Shown here: positions 36,258 to 44,645 of the stretch, piece by piece
How positions within the stretch are numbered: the first letter of the stretch is position 1
How the letters are laid out: every line of letters starts with the position of its first letter
Source of the DNA: Clostridia bacterium
GTDB lineage: Bacteria; Bacillota; Peptococcia; DRI-13; UBA5745
Length of the DNA stretch: 64,000 nt
Assembly: GCA_018434325.1 (NCBI GenBank)
Contig: JAHDPO010000002.1
Span: 62,001-126,000 of the forward strand
Reading direction: 5' to 3'
The notes under the pieces: model-generated
Told to the model about the DNA's origin: nothing
The model's database searches: none
What the model saw: only the letters and a program-made list of their open reading frames with translations
Made by a program: the position numbers and the translations under genes

Positions 36258-37103
36258 TCAGGAAATGCGCCGGGCTACCACCACAAAGCGGCCGGTATTG
36301 ATATGGTAGGAGCAGGTGGCCAGAGTGAGGAATGTATCACCTTGCTGAAGATCATCAGGAACTTCGAGTAAAGAAGCCTTCCGGAGATGGGCAAAAAAAG
36401 CCTCAGCATTCTCCTGCTCCGTCAGATCAGTATACGTATACCAGGGGAAATCCTCCTTGCGGATATCCACATCGGAATAAAAGGCGGCCACCACCCGGTA
36501 AGTCCGTTCTTCGTAAAGGGTGAAGAATTTGATCAGGGGATGCTTTTCCCGATAAGACTCCTCCCGGTAACGCAGGATACTGGCAAACATGGTACCGGAG
36601 CGCATGTTATGGCCCCAAAGAATTACGTTATCGGAATCGGCGTCGCAGTACTCGTCCATAAAGGGAGTGCCGCTGGAGGAATTAGCCTTTTTGAAATTAC
36701 GTTGGATGTAATACTGAGGCCGGTCCGGTGTATGCATGATCGGGTAATCGATTTTTGTATCTTCAATCAGAACCCAGCCCGCCATGTCCTGGTTTTCTTC
36801 ACGAAGGGCCTGAATAGAGGCCAGCATAACAGGATCACTTTCCGGCTGCGGTTCAACGGCCCCAGGTGGCGAATCCGGATCGGCTGCGGCGAGGCCAGGA
36901 TCGGGGATCGAAGCTTCTACCTTCTGCCGGTGAAAAGCTTGGGACATGGCGGCAAACTCTTCCTCTGCCGCAGCGATGCTGCGCCAATAAGAAAAAACTT
37001 GCCAAGCCGAAAGTGTGGCCAGCGCTAAAAGAGCGCAGGCCACACTGTAGCGTAAACGGGGCTTATTTTTTATGAGAAGGATTTTGGAGACTAATGACCT
37101 CAA
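36258..37103 (-). CDS. Class B sortase
   Basis: 281 residues. One membrane helix near residues 18-40, then the extracellular sortase domain. Catalytic residues seen: His in ILWGHNMRSGTMFASI, Cys in TLATCSYH and Arg in TGRFVVVARR. WGHNMRxGTMF and TLxTC are typical of class B. It cleaves a sorting signal and joins the protein to the cell wall or to another subunit. The start is probably a TTG that overlaps the adhesin stop by 4 bp (TTGA), so the two genes are coupled and the adhesin is its likely substrate. Confidence 0.92.
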   Translation of the reverse strand: MRSLVSKILLIKNKPRLRYSVACALLALATLSAWQVFSYWRSIAAAEEEFAAMSQAFHRQKVEASIPDPGLAAADPDSPPGAVEPQPESDPVMLASIQALREENQDMAGWVLIEDTKIDYPIMHTPDRPQYYIQRNFKKANSSSGTPFMDEYCDADSDNVILWGHNMRSGTMFASILRYREESYREKHPLIKFFTLYEERTYRVVAAFYSDVDIRKEDFPWYTYTDLTEQENAEAFFAHLRKASLLEVPDDLQQGDTFLTLATCSYHINTGRFVVVARRIS

Positions 37104-40100
37104 TGTTTACGCCTGCCTATAGATAATTGGGGAAGCAGCAGCCAGGCGGCGCCGCCCAGGGACAAGATGAGCATGATGGCCCAAAGAATGAGATTGGATT
37201 GATCGCCGGTACGGGGTACCCGACGCTGGCCTAAAGGAATACCGTTCTCATCCAGGTAAACGTAAGAGCCGTCGGGCTGAGGTGTTTTGGTATAACGGCC
37301 CTGAGGCGTACCGTTTTCATCGATTAAGATGAAATCCTCGGGGCTGTCGGGATCGTTGGGGTCTTCCACCTCATCGACAGGGATGCTGGGATAGGTAGGC
37401 TGAGGCTGGGTGGTTTCGGTAGGCTCTGTAGGACCGGTGACTTCCGTAGGTTCAGTAGGCTCAGTGGGTTCTGTGGGAATTGTAGGTTCGGTAGGCACTG
37501 TGGGAGTAGTGGGTCCTGTGGGTCCAGTAGTAGGCGCTGTAGGGGTTACGGGTGTGGTGGGCGTCACAGGATCGGTGGGGGCAGTGCCGGGCCGGCGGGT
37601 GTTGGTGAAGATTACGTTGTTGACGCCTGTGCCGGCTACAATGCTGCTGTCAGCTATTAACCCGTCCGGAGAAGAAATGCCGTCAATCGTATTGGCAGTT
37701 GTGATGCGGTCCCTCTTGTAATCGTCCTCAGTGATGGTGTATTTAATATCCTTGGGTATGTTCTGGAGACTAATGGATTGATCCTTCTCCAACTCAATGA
37801 CGATCTCGCCATTTACGGGGATAGTGAGGGTGCCGGCTGTGCTGCCATCTGCAGGAATGGTGATGGTGCTGCCAGGGATAATCATGGTGTCGTCGGCAAC
37901 GCCGCTGGCAATGTAGCTATAGGAGCCGCTGTGCGGGGTGATGCCACTGCTTTCCGTGAAATTAAGCGTAAACTTGAACTTCTGATGGGGATCACGGAGA
38001 TTGCCGACTAAGGTTTTGGCCAGGGTCAGATGACCGGTTTCTCTGGTGTTGGTGAAAGCTACCGTGCGGCCTGTTCCAATGGTGCCGGAAGCTACGGTGC
38101 TGCCAGTATCGACACCGTCGAGGTTATAGGAGGTATAGGTGTATTCGGAAGAATAATCGGCTTCGGTAATGGTAAATCTGGCGTTTTTAGGCAAATCCTT
38201 GATGGTGACGGACTGGCCGTCAGTCAGATGAAAATCGGTGGTGCCGCCGGAAAGGGTACCGCTGGGTTCGCCGGTGATACTGTAGGCATAGGTTCCGGTA
38301 AGATCAAGGCCGCTGCCTTCCTCCGTCAATTTTAAAGTGAAGTCGAATACCTTGCCAGGATCAGGGAAATAGCCGGCAGTGGTTTTAGAAAAGATCAGAT
38401 CTCCGGTGATCCGCTTATTAGTGAAGGTCACTTCTCTCGTTTCTTCATCACCCGGGACAGCGCCGGCAGCCGCCGGGTCAGTTCCGGGAAGACCGTCAAT
38501 AGTATAAGTGGTTTCAACGTACTGACCGGAATAGTCATCCTCGGCGATGGTGAATTTTAGATCCTTGGGCAGATGATTGATAGTGACATATTGACCGCCA
38601 TGCAGATTAAAGCTGGTGATGTTGCTGCTGATGGTGCCGGTAATCGTACCATCCGGTGAGCCTGGCGGGCTGGTGATTGTATAATCGTAATTACCATAAT
38701 GAGGGGTAATGCCGTCTTTTTCTGTCAGGCTCAAGGTGAAGCCGAATTTTTTGTATGTGTCATGGCTAAAATCAGAAGCGGAAACGGGGAAATAGCCTTC
38801 GGTGACTTTGGCAAGCTTCAGATGGCCGGTATCCCGGGTGTTGGTGAAGGTTACGGCTTTAGTCTCCTCGTTTCCAAGGATGTTGCCGCTGGCATTCGAC
38901 CCGGTGCCGGCATCATTGCTGGTTTCGACGTATTCGGAGCTGTAATTTTGCTCATCAATGCTAAACCACGCGCCTTTAGGCAGGTGACGGACGGTGACGG
39001 ATTGGCTACCAGAGAGATTGAATTCAGCGGAGCCGCCTGTGATGGTGCCGCTATAATCGCCGTCGTAGTTATAGCTTCCACCCAAGGAGGCGCCACTTGC
39101 TGACCCCTCTTTCAGAGTTAGCGTGAATTTGAATTTCTTGCCTGAATCAGCGAAGTGGCCTTTGGTTACTTTGGTAAGGGTTAAATGGCCCGTATCCCTG
39201 TCGTTGGTAAAGGTTATCCGGTTTTGCCCGGCATAGATGTAGTCGGTGGCCGAGACGCCGGGACTCACAGAGCCATTGATGGTATAAGTGGTTTCGATGT
39301 ATTCGGCAGGATCGTTAATTTCGGTAAGGATGTAATCAGTACCGATAGGCAAATCCAAAATAGCGATATATTGGCCATTTTTTAAGCTAAATGTGCCGTT
39401 GTGAGGGATATCTCCGCTGGCCGCCCCTTCATAGCCGACATAATGGTATGTGCCGGCAAGAGGAGCACTTGTACTTCCATTTATCAGCTCTACTTTGAAG
39501 GTGAAGGTTTTGTTGGCGCCGTCAGAATAATAGCCGCTGGCTGCTTTGGTGACGATCAGACTGCCGGTGCTGCCATACAGGTAATTGGTGACGGATATTT
39601 TTGAGTCGGCTGCAGTAGCGGTACCGTCAATTTTTGTAACCATAGTGGCGCCATCTTTGCTGACCACTACCGCATAAGTCCGAATGGGGGTAGAGGGCGG
39701 GGTATAACCGCCGGGAGGCTCTTTAGTTTCCCGCAGATAATAGCTGCCCTCAGGAATGGCCCGGAAGGCCAGCTCGCCGCTGACGTTGGTAAAGCCTCTG
39801 CGGACAACGGTGGTATCATCGGAAGCATATAAAGTGAATTCAGCGCCTTGTAATAGAGCGCCGCCATTATCCTTCTTAACGATAATCAAAGAGCCGCCTT
39901 TTTTGATGGTGGCGCTGGCCGCCTTATCAGAAACAGTATATATTACCTCTTTAGGTGCGTTGCTGAAGCTATTGATGACCAGCTCAGCTTTGTTCGTCAA
40001 TATCTCACCGTTACTGCCGGTAATATCGGTGACATAGGTTAAGCGGTAAGCCTGATCTTTGTTAGGAATATTGAAGGTCAGGATACGATTTGCCTTATCG

Positions 40101-42775
40101 TATTCGATTTCCTCATCTTCGTGCAGCGTGATTTCAGTACCTGGGGTAAGGGAGCCGCTTGAATTCATGCTCAACGGATAAACATGTATTTTGGACATAT
40201 CCAACCGACCAAAGCTATCCGTAGGCAAATCAAGACCTATAGGCAATTTATCCTTAATCTTTTGGCTTACGGCGCCAAGGAGATAGGGATTGCTGTAAGG
40301 ATTGTAGTCGATAGTCCAGGTGATGTAGCCGTCGGTATCAGCTTTAGTGGGATCAATTCTTTTATCCAGGATAGTGCTGGTGATGCCGGTAGAATGGTCA
40401 TCCTCGGATAATTTTGTGGTATCCCAGAAAAATTCCGCTTTATTATTGACGGTGGTGCTTTGATTTTTGCCGAAAATCTTCTTAGCCGTATCTTCATTGG
40501 GCTTGGCTGTCAGCACGATATAATAGGCGGTATCCAGGTTAGAGAAAGTGAAGGTAACGGCAGTGTTACCGGCACTATCCGTTCCCTGGGTTCCCATTGA
40601 CACAATGGGACTGGGATCGGGTATTTTACTGCCCAGAGTATTGCTGCCCGTAACATTATACAGCTCAAAGCCGAGAATATCCCAGCCGGCATCGATGGTA
40701 TCGGTAAGGGTGAGGGGGCTGAGGGCGGCGCCGTTATTGATAGTATTAAAATTTATACGGTTTTTATTGACTAAGAGCCGGTAGGTGATGGTTTTATTCT
40801 GATAGTTAAAAGGGTCCCCGTCTTTGATCAGCGTACTGCCCTTATAATCTGCAGAGGCAGTGGCATTGGTTATACTTTGAGTGGAGCGGAAATGAGCAGT
40901 ATTGGATATTTTAAAATCACTGGAGTTATTGGCCGCATATATTGTGGGATCCGTTATTTTGCTTGTGAAGGAAAAAGAATAGTTATTGGTGCCGGAAGCT
41001 GGCTGGTCAGGCAGGGAAATGACCAGTAAGTCGGCAACGTCATTACCGCCGTCTTTCAAGGTATAGATTTGGTAATTACCGCCGGTAATAGAGGCCGGCG
41101 CAAAGTCGGAAGGATTAATAAGCTTTTGCTTGGTATTTTGCGTGAGGTTAAGGCCAGTAAAAGTAAAGCCGGGGATACCAGACTCCAAAGTCGAGCCGGG
41201 GATAAGTGCGTTAAGCTCAGCCGTGGTTTTAGTACCACCATAAACGAAAAGGTCATAAATTTTAATATCCGTTAAAATCTGCCCCCTGGGATTAAAATGG
41301 ATCGTCCACTTAATAGTGCCGTTCTGGAGATTAGCGGTGGCTGCGCTCTTGGTAAAACCGGAATAGCCAACCACTTCACTTCTGCTGACCGTTTTATAGT
41401 CCTGGGTACCGACGGTAAGCTTGGCGGTATTGGTATAAGTTGTCGTGCCTATAACGGGAGTACCGGGAGAAGGGTTAGGAACCTTTTGAACTATAGTTAG
41501 AGTACCCTGTGCAGTAATATTACCAATGTTGTAAACGCCGCCTACAGGGTAGTCCGTCCAGGTTTGATCTGAGATACCTCCGCCAGACCACTTGGCACTT
41601 ACAAAGTCTAAAGAAGGAGGCGTATCCGTGATTTTAACGTCATTTAATGTGGCGCCTGGCTGATTGACTGTAATTGTCCAGGTTATGGTGCGATCAGTAG
41701 GGTCATAAGTACCGGTTGTGGCGCCGCTATTGGCGCTTTCCTTAGTAATCCAGGTACGGCTGGGATAGTTTTTGGTGACGGTATTGCTGGTTTTATTCAC
41801 TCCGGTTCCCGTCAGTGTTGCTTTATTGGAGACGTCGCCGCCGTTAATGAAAATATTATCCGCAGTCTTTGTCTTAAAGCGGATATACTGCGGGCTTTGA
41901 GCAGGGGAGGTGAAAGTGTAGCTTAGATTTTTGGTTACCGAATTGTACGTAGGAGTGGCAGGCGTAAAAGTAGTGCCATTGGAGCTGATTTGAAAGGAGT
42001 TGGCAACATAGCTGCCGGCATTCGGCGTCAGCGTATCCGAAAAGAGCAGGCCCACAAGGCTGGCGCTGGGATCGCTAAAAGAGCCCGCCTTAGTGCCGGT
42101 TACCTCTACCTCCCACTCAATCTCCTGATTGCCGGAATCGAAGTGAACAGCGCTCTTAGTTATCGTATATGTTCTCTCGGCCGTAGCGCGCGTATATGTT
42201 TTGGACAGAATTTCAATGGTGTCCCCTTCGTCTACATCTTCGATAGCATCCTTATTAAAAATAAGCGTGGCATTTAAGGCGACGGTTGCGTCGTAGTAGC
42301 CCTTTGCCGGATTAAAAACATCGGGATTGTCAAAAATAACCTTGACCGAAAGCATGCCGTCAGCACCTGCAGCTTTCGTAAAATAGGCCGTGGCTACACG
42401 GACGGTTTCCCCATCCACAGAGGCGGTCAAGGCGATGGGTGATGCGGCGGGCACATCAAATGCCGTTGATATATCAAAAATAAAATAATCGTTTTGGGCA
42501 ATATCAAATACAGGGTTTTTTGTGTCCGGATCCGGATGCCAAGGAACCGAAACATTAAAAGCAAGAGTAATCGGCTTCGTAAAATCGATAGAGGTCGATG
42601 GAGTAAGAGTCGTGGTGCCTTGACGAATCGTGACATTATCAGAATTGAACGCCGGCAAAGTCGATTGATCAGTTCCCGCAGGATCATCCCCCCACACGCC
42701 CATTGGAAAAGCGCTGCCTATATTGAACAGCATCAGAAGGGCCAATAGTCCTCCCAATAATCTCTTTCTCTTCAT
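37100..42775 (-). CDS. Large LPXTG-like cell-wall adhesin with Cna_B/SpaA-type repeats
   Basis: 1891 residues from ATG 42775 (AGGAAGG upstream). Order: signal peptide (1-~30); about 900 residues of Ig-like adhesin domains with recurring ITWTITVN / IKWTIHFN motifs; a SpaA prealbumin-like domain near 958; five related repeats of about 120 residues starting near 1068, 1195, 1315, 1458 and 1582, each with a starting Lys (LTLTKV), a central Glu (FTITE) and an ending Asn (VTFTN), as needed for internal isopeptide bonds; a Pro/Thr/Glu wall-spanning linker (~1728-1795); and the sorting signal VPRTGD, a membrane helix and RRKH. It is surface-bound and probably adhesive. Confidence 0.93.
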   Translation of the reverse strand: MKRKRLLGGLLALLMLFNIGSAFPMGVWGDDPAGTDQSTLPAFNSDNVTIRQGTTTLTPSTSIDFTKPITLAFNVSVPWHPDPDTKNPVFDIAQNDYFIFDISTAFDVPAASPIALTASVDGETVRVATAYFTKAAGADGMLSVKVIFDNPDVFNPAKGYYDATVALNATLIFNKDAIEDVDEGDTIEILSKTYTRATAERTYTITKSAVHFDSGNQEIEWEVEVTGTKAGSFSDPSASLVGLLFSDTLTPNAGSYVANSFQISSNGTTFTPATPTYNSVTKNLSYTFTSPAQSPQYIRFKTKTADNIFINGGDVSNKATLTGTGVNKTSNTVTKNYPSRTWITKESANSGATTGTYDPTDRTITWTITVNQPGATLNDVKITDTPPSLDFVSAKWSGGGISDQTWTDYPVGGVYNIGNITAQGTLTIVQKVPNPSPGTPVIGTTTYTNTAKLTVGTQDYKTVSRSEVVGYSGFTKSAATANLQNGTIKWTIHFNPRGQILTDIKIYDLFVYGGTKTTAELNALIPGSTLESGIPGFTFTGLNLTQNTKQKLINPSDFAPASITGGNYQIYTLKDGGNDVADLLVISLPDQPASGTNNYSFSFTSKITDPTIYAANNSSDFKISNTAHFRSTQSITNATASADYKGSTLIKDGDPFNYQNKTITYRLLVNKNRINFNTINNGAALSPLTLTDTIDAGWDILGFELYNVTGSNTLGSKIPDPSPIVSMGTQGTDSAGNTAVTFTFSNLDTAYYIVLTAKPNEDTAKKIFGKNQSTTVNNKAEFFWDTTKLSEDDHSTGITSTILDKRIDPTKADTDGYITWTIDYNPYSNPYLLGAVSQKIKDKLPIGLDLPTDSFGRLDMSKIHVYPLSMNSSGSLTPGTEITLHEDEEIEYDKANRILTFNIPNKDQAYRLTYVTDITGSNGEILTNKAELVINSFSNAPKEVIYTVSDKAASATIKKGGSLIIVKKDNGGALLQGAEFTLYASDDTTVVRRGFTNVSGELAFRAIPEGSYYLRETKEPPGGYTPPSTPIRTYAVVVSKDGATMVTKIDGTATAADSKISVTNYLYGSTGSLIVTKAASGYYSDGANKTFTFKVELINGSTSAPLAGTYHYVGYEGAASGDIPHNGTFSLKNGQYIAILDLPIGTDYILTEINDPAEYIETTYTINGSVSPGVSATDYIYAGQNRITFTNDRDTGHLTLTKVTKGHFADSGKKFKFTLTLKEGSASGASLGGSYNYDGDYSGTITGGSAEFNLSGSQSVTVRHLPKGAWFSIDEQNYSSEYVETSNDAGTGSNASGNILGNEETKAVTFTNTRDTGHLKLAKVTEGYFPVSASDFSHDTYKKFGFTLSLTEKDGITPHYGNYDYTITSPPGSPDGTITGTISSNITSFNLHGGQYVTINHLPKDLKFTIAEDDYSGQYVETTYTIDGLPGTDPAAAGAVPGDEETREVTFTNKRITGDLIFSKTTAGYFPDPGKVFDFTLKLTEEGSGLDLTGTYAYSITGEPSGTLSGGTTDFHLTDGQSVTIKDLPKNARFTITEADYSSEYTYTSYNLDGVDTGSTVASGTIGTGRTVAFTNTRETGHLTLAKTLVGNLRDPHQKFKFTLNFTESSGITPHSGSYSYIASGVADDTMIIPGSTITIPADGSTAGTLTIPVNGEIVIELEKDQSISLQNIPKDIKYTITEDDYKRDRITTANTIDGISSPDGLIADSSIVAGTGVNNVIFTNTRRPGTAPTDPVTPTTPVTPTAPTTGPTGPTTPTVPTEPTIPTEPTEPTEPTEVTGPTEPTETTQPQPTYPSIPVDEVEDPNDPDSPEDFILIDENGTPQGRYTKTPQPDGSYVYLDENGIPLGQRRVPRTGDQSNLILWAIMLILSLGGAAWLLLPQLSIGRRKH

Positions 42776-43090
42776 AATAATCCTTCCTCTCACATTGAAT
42801 TCTTTGATCGTTAACTGAAAAACTCAGGCAATATAAGGTTATCGGTTCTTGTATCGTTTTCTATTCCTCATATTCAATAGGAATTATATAGATAGATAGA
42901 AAAATTATATAATATTTGCTAATAAACTGCTTGAAACATAAGGCAAGAATACGAGCCATTACTAATAAACTGATGGAAAAAATATTGACGTTATTTTCCC
43001 CGAAAGGAAAAGACAAAGCAAAAAATTTATGCTATCATTAATTAATGCAAAAAAATACGATTAATATTAGAAAAAAATCGTGTACTAAGG
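42776..43090. promoter_or_regulatory. Divergent control region between adhesin and regulator genes
   Basis: AT-rich, 315 bp. CTAATAAACTG occurs twice as a direct repeat (42919-42929 and 42962-42972, 43 bp apart), a possible regulator binding site. Several TATAAT-like boxes exist, but no promoter can be fixed with confidence. Confidence 0.45.
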
Positions 43091-44536
43091 ATGAAAGGAG
43101 CATATGATTTGCAGGTCTTACCGCCTGCCGATTATGCAAAGGCCATGAAATTAGAGTTGTTGTTGGAAGAATTGATCGAGATTGCCCAAAAGCCGAAGAC
43201 AGATTTTGCCTTGAGCCTCAATATGACCCCCAGCGGCTTAAGCAAGATTCTGACGGGAAAACGAGTGCCCGTTCTTAAAGAACGCAGGGCTTTTACCAAG
43301 CAGGCAGCCGATTATTTTGCCGAGGCAATCTATTCGCCCAAATGCTACCTTAAATTAGAGAAAGTGTTTCCTGTCATTTATGACTTTGAGTCAAAAGGCG
43401 ATCTGCAGCAATTTTTAATTTATGCCATCGATTACGCTCTGGATGAAGCCTATATCGGAGAAAACCATTTAAAAATGGAATATGCCGACAGAGCTATGTA
43501 CTATTTGGGCAGAAAGCCGGTATTAAACCACATTTGCCTGCTTCTGTCCGACTACACCATCAAAAACGGCGATGGGCCGGCGGAGTGGTTTGGCTATTTG
43601 CCTTTTCTCGATCCCGCCTACTCAAAAATATTTAAAAAAGTTATCTTGCAAGGCGGGGAACGGATTCCCGGCGCTATACTGAATATCTATTTTGATGAAG
43701 TCATCTTAGAGGGCAGTCTTGGCGGCTCCGGTTTTCTTGCCTTGATTGCCGGCCTGCAAAAGCGTATCGACCTCAACTTCTGGAGGATTTTCGAAGATAT
43801 GGGGCAGAGCTTCCTTTTGCTGAAAGGTCAATTCCTGCTGCTCTTCAGCACGCAAATTGACGGCACCCCTTTGCTGACCCCCATATTCAACAAGACCTAT
43901 TTGGCTATTTTCTATAATTTGCTTACCAAAAGAGAAACCCAAAAAATCAGCTATAGCCGCAGGGAAGTTATAGAGTACTTGGAAAATAACCCCGATTACG
44001 TTTCTGAGCTGATGAATAAGGAGATGAATTCCGTTTACAATTTCATATCCATCGGTTATCTGCTGGAAAGAGAAGAATTACTGTCTACCCGGTGCAACGA
44101 TGGGCTGATTGAGCTGATTTGGGGGCTTCTGCAAAGCGTTCTCGTAAAGGATACGATGTTCCATGTTTCCTATGCTGCTATGGAGCGCTTTGTTGCTACG
44201 GGCAAGGCTATCGTGCCCCTGGCCGGCGCCGTTGCTTTCCCGCCCCAAGATAGGGCTTCTTATTTGGGCCGTTTTGGTTCTTACCTGGCTGGGGGCAGCG
44301 ATCAAGACAAGGCCAAGATCAACAACAGTGATTTAAATAATTTAGCGTTGTTTTGCTATGAAAATCTTAATATCGTTTATGCGGTGGAAGATTGCTGCCA
44401 AAGAGAATGGTTCCATGTGTTCCATACCAATAAAATAGCGGAGTCCCTGAGCAAAGAAAGGGAGTTGAGCTCTATCGATTTTTCGCCGGAGATTTGGGAA
44501 GCTTACCAAAATGCTCTGAGTTTCAACTTTTCTTAA
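43091..44536 (+). CDS. Large HTH-containing protein, probable regulator of the sortase-adhesin operon
   Basis: 481 residues. Only the N-terminus is recognisable: TDFALSLNMTPSGLSKILTGKR (about residues 38-59) has the spacing of an XRE-like helix-turn-helix. The remaining 400 residues are mixed helix with no motif I can name. There is no signal peptide or clear membrane helix, so it is cytoplasmic. It is divergent from the adhesin gene, which suggests control of that gene (inference). ATG 43091 has a ribosome site that is too close; TTG at 43109 has AAAGGAG at better spacing and may be the real start. Confidence 0.75.
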   Translation: MKGAYDLQVLPPADYAKAMKLELLLEELIEIAQKPKTDFALSLNMTPSGLSKILTGKRVPVLKERRAFTKQAADYFAEAIYSPKCYLKLEKVFPVIYDFESKGDLQQFLIYAIDYALDEAYIGENHLKMEYADRAMYYLGRKPVLNHICLLLSDYTIKNGDGPAEWFGYLPFLDPAYSKIFKKVILQGGERIPGAILNIYFDEVILEGSLGGSGFLALIAGLQKRIDLNFWRIFEDMGQSFLLLKGQFLLLFSTQIDGTPLLTPIFNKTYLAIFYNLLTKRETQKISYSRREVIEYLENNPDYVSELMNKEMNSVYNFISIGYLLEREELLSTRCNDGLIELIWGLLQSVLVKDTMFHVSYAAMERFVATGKAIVPLAGAVAFPPQDRASYLGRFGSYLAGGSDQDKAKINNSDLNNLALFCYENLNIVYAVEDCCQREWFHVFHTNKIAESLSKERELSSIDFSPEIWEAYQNALSFNFS

Positions 44537-44572
44537 AAAGATTAAAAATGCCGCGGCTGAAGTGCGGCACAG

Positions 44573-44627
44573 AAAAAGCCGATAAGGTGCCGGCTCCGCT
44601 GGGGAAGGCTGCCTTATCGGCTTTTTT
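44573..44627. terminator. Bidirectional terminator
   Basis: AAAAAGCCGATAAGG / CCTTATCGGCTTTTTT stem between the convergent regulator and chemoreceptor genes. Confidence 0.85.
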
Positions 44628-44645
44628 AATAGCTGCCTTTATTGA

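Noticed and set aside
37385-37590. CRISPR-like or tandem array in the repeated TGTGGGTTCTGTAGG-like sequence
   Set aside because: It is in frame and codes for the Pro/Thr/Glu wall-spanning linker of the adhesin.
37410-39103. Several long plus-strand frames inside the adhesin gene
   Set aside because: They are shadows of the repetitive minus-strand gene (glycine/valine-rich products of the repeat codons) and lack ribosome sites.
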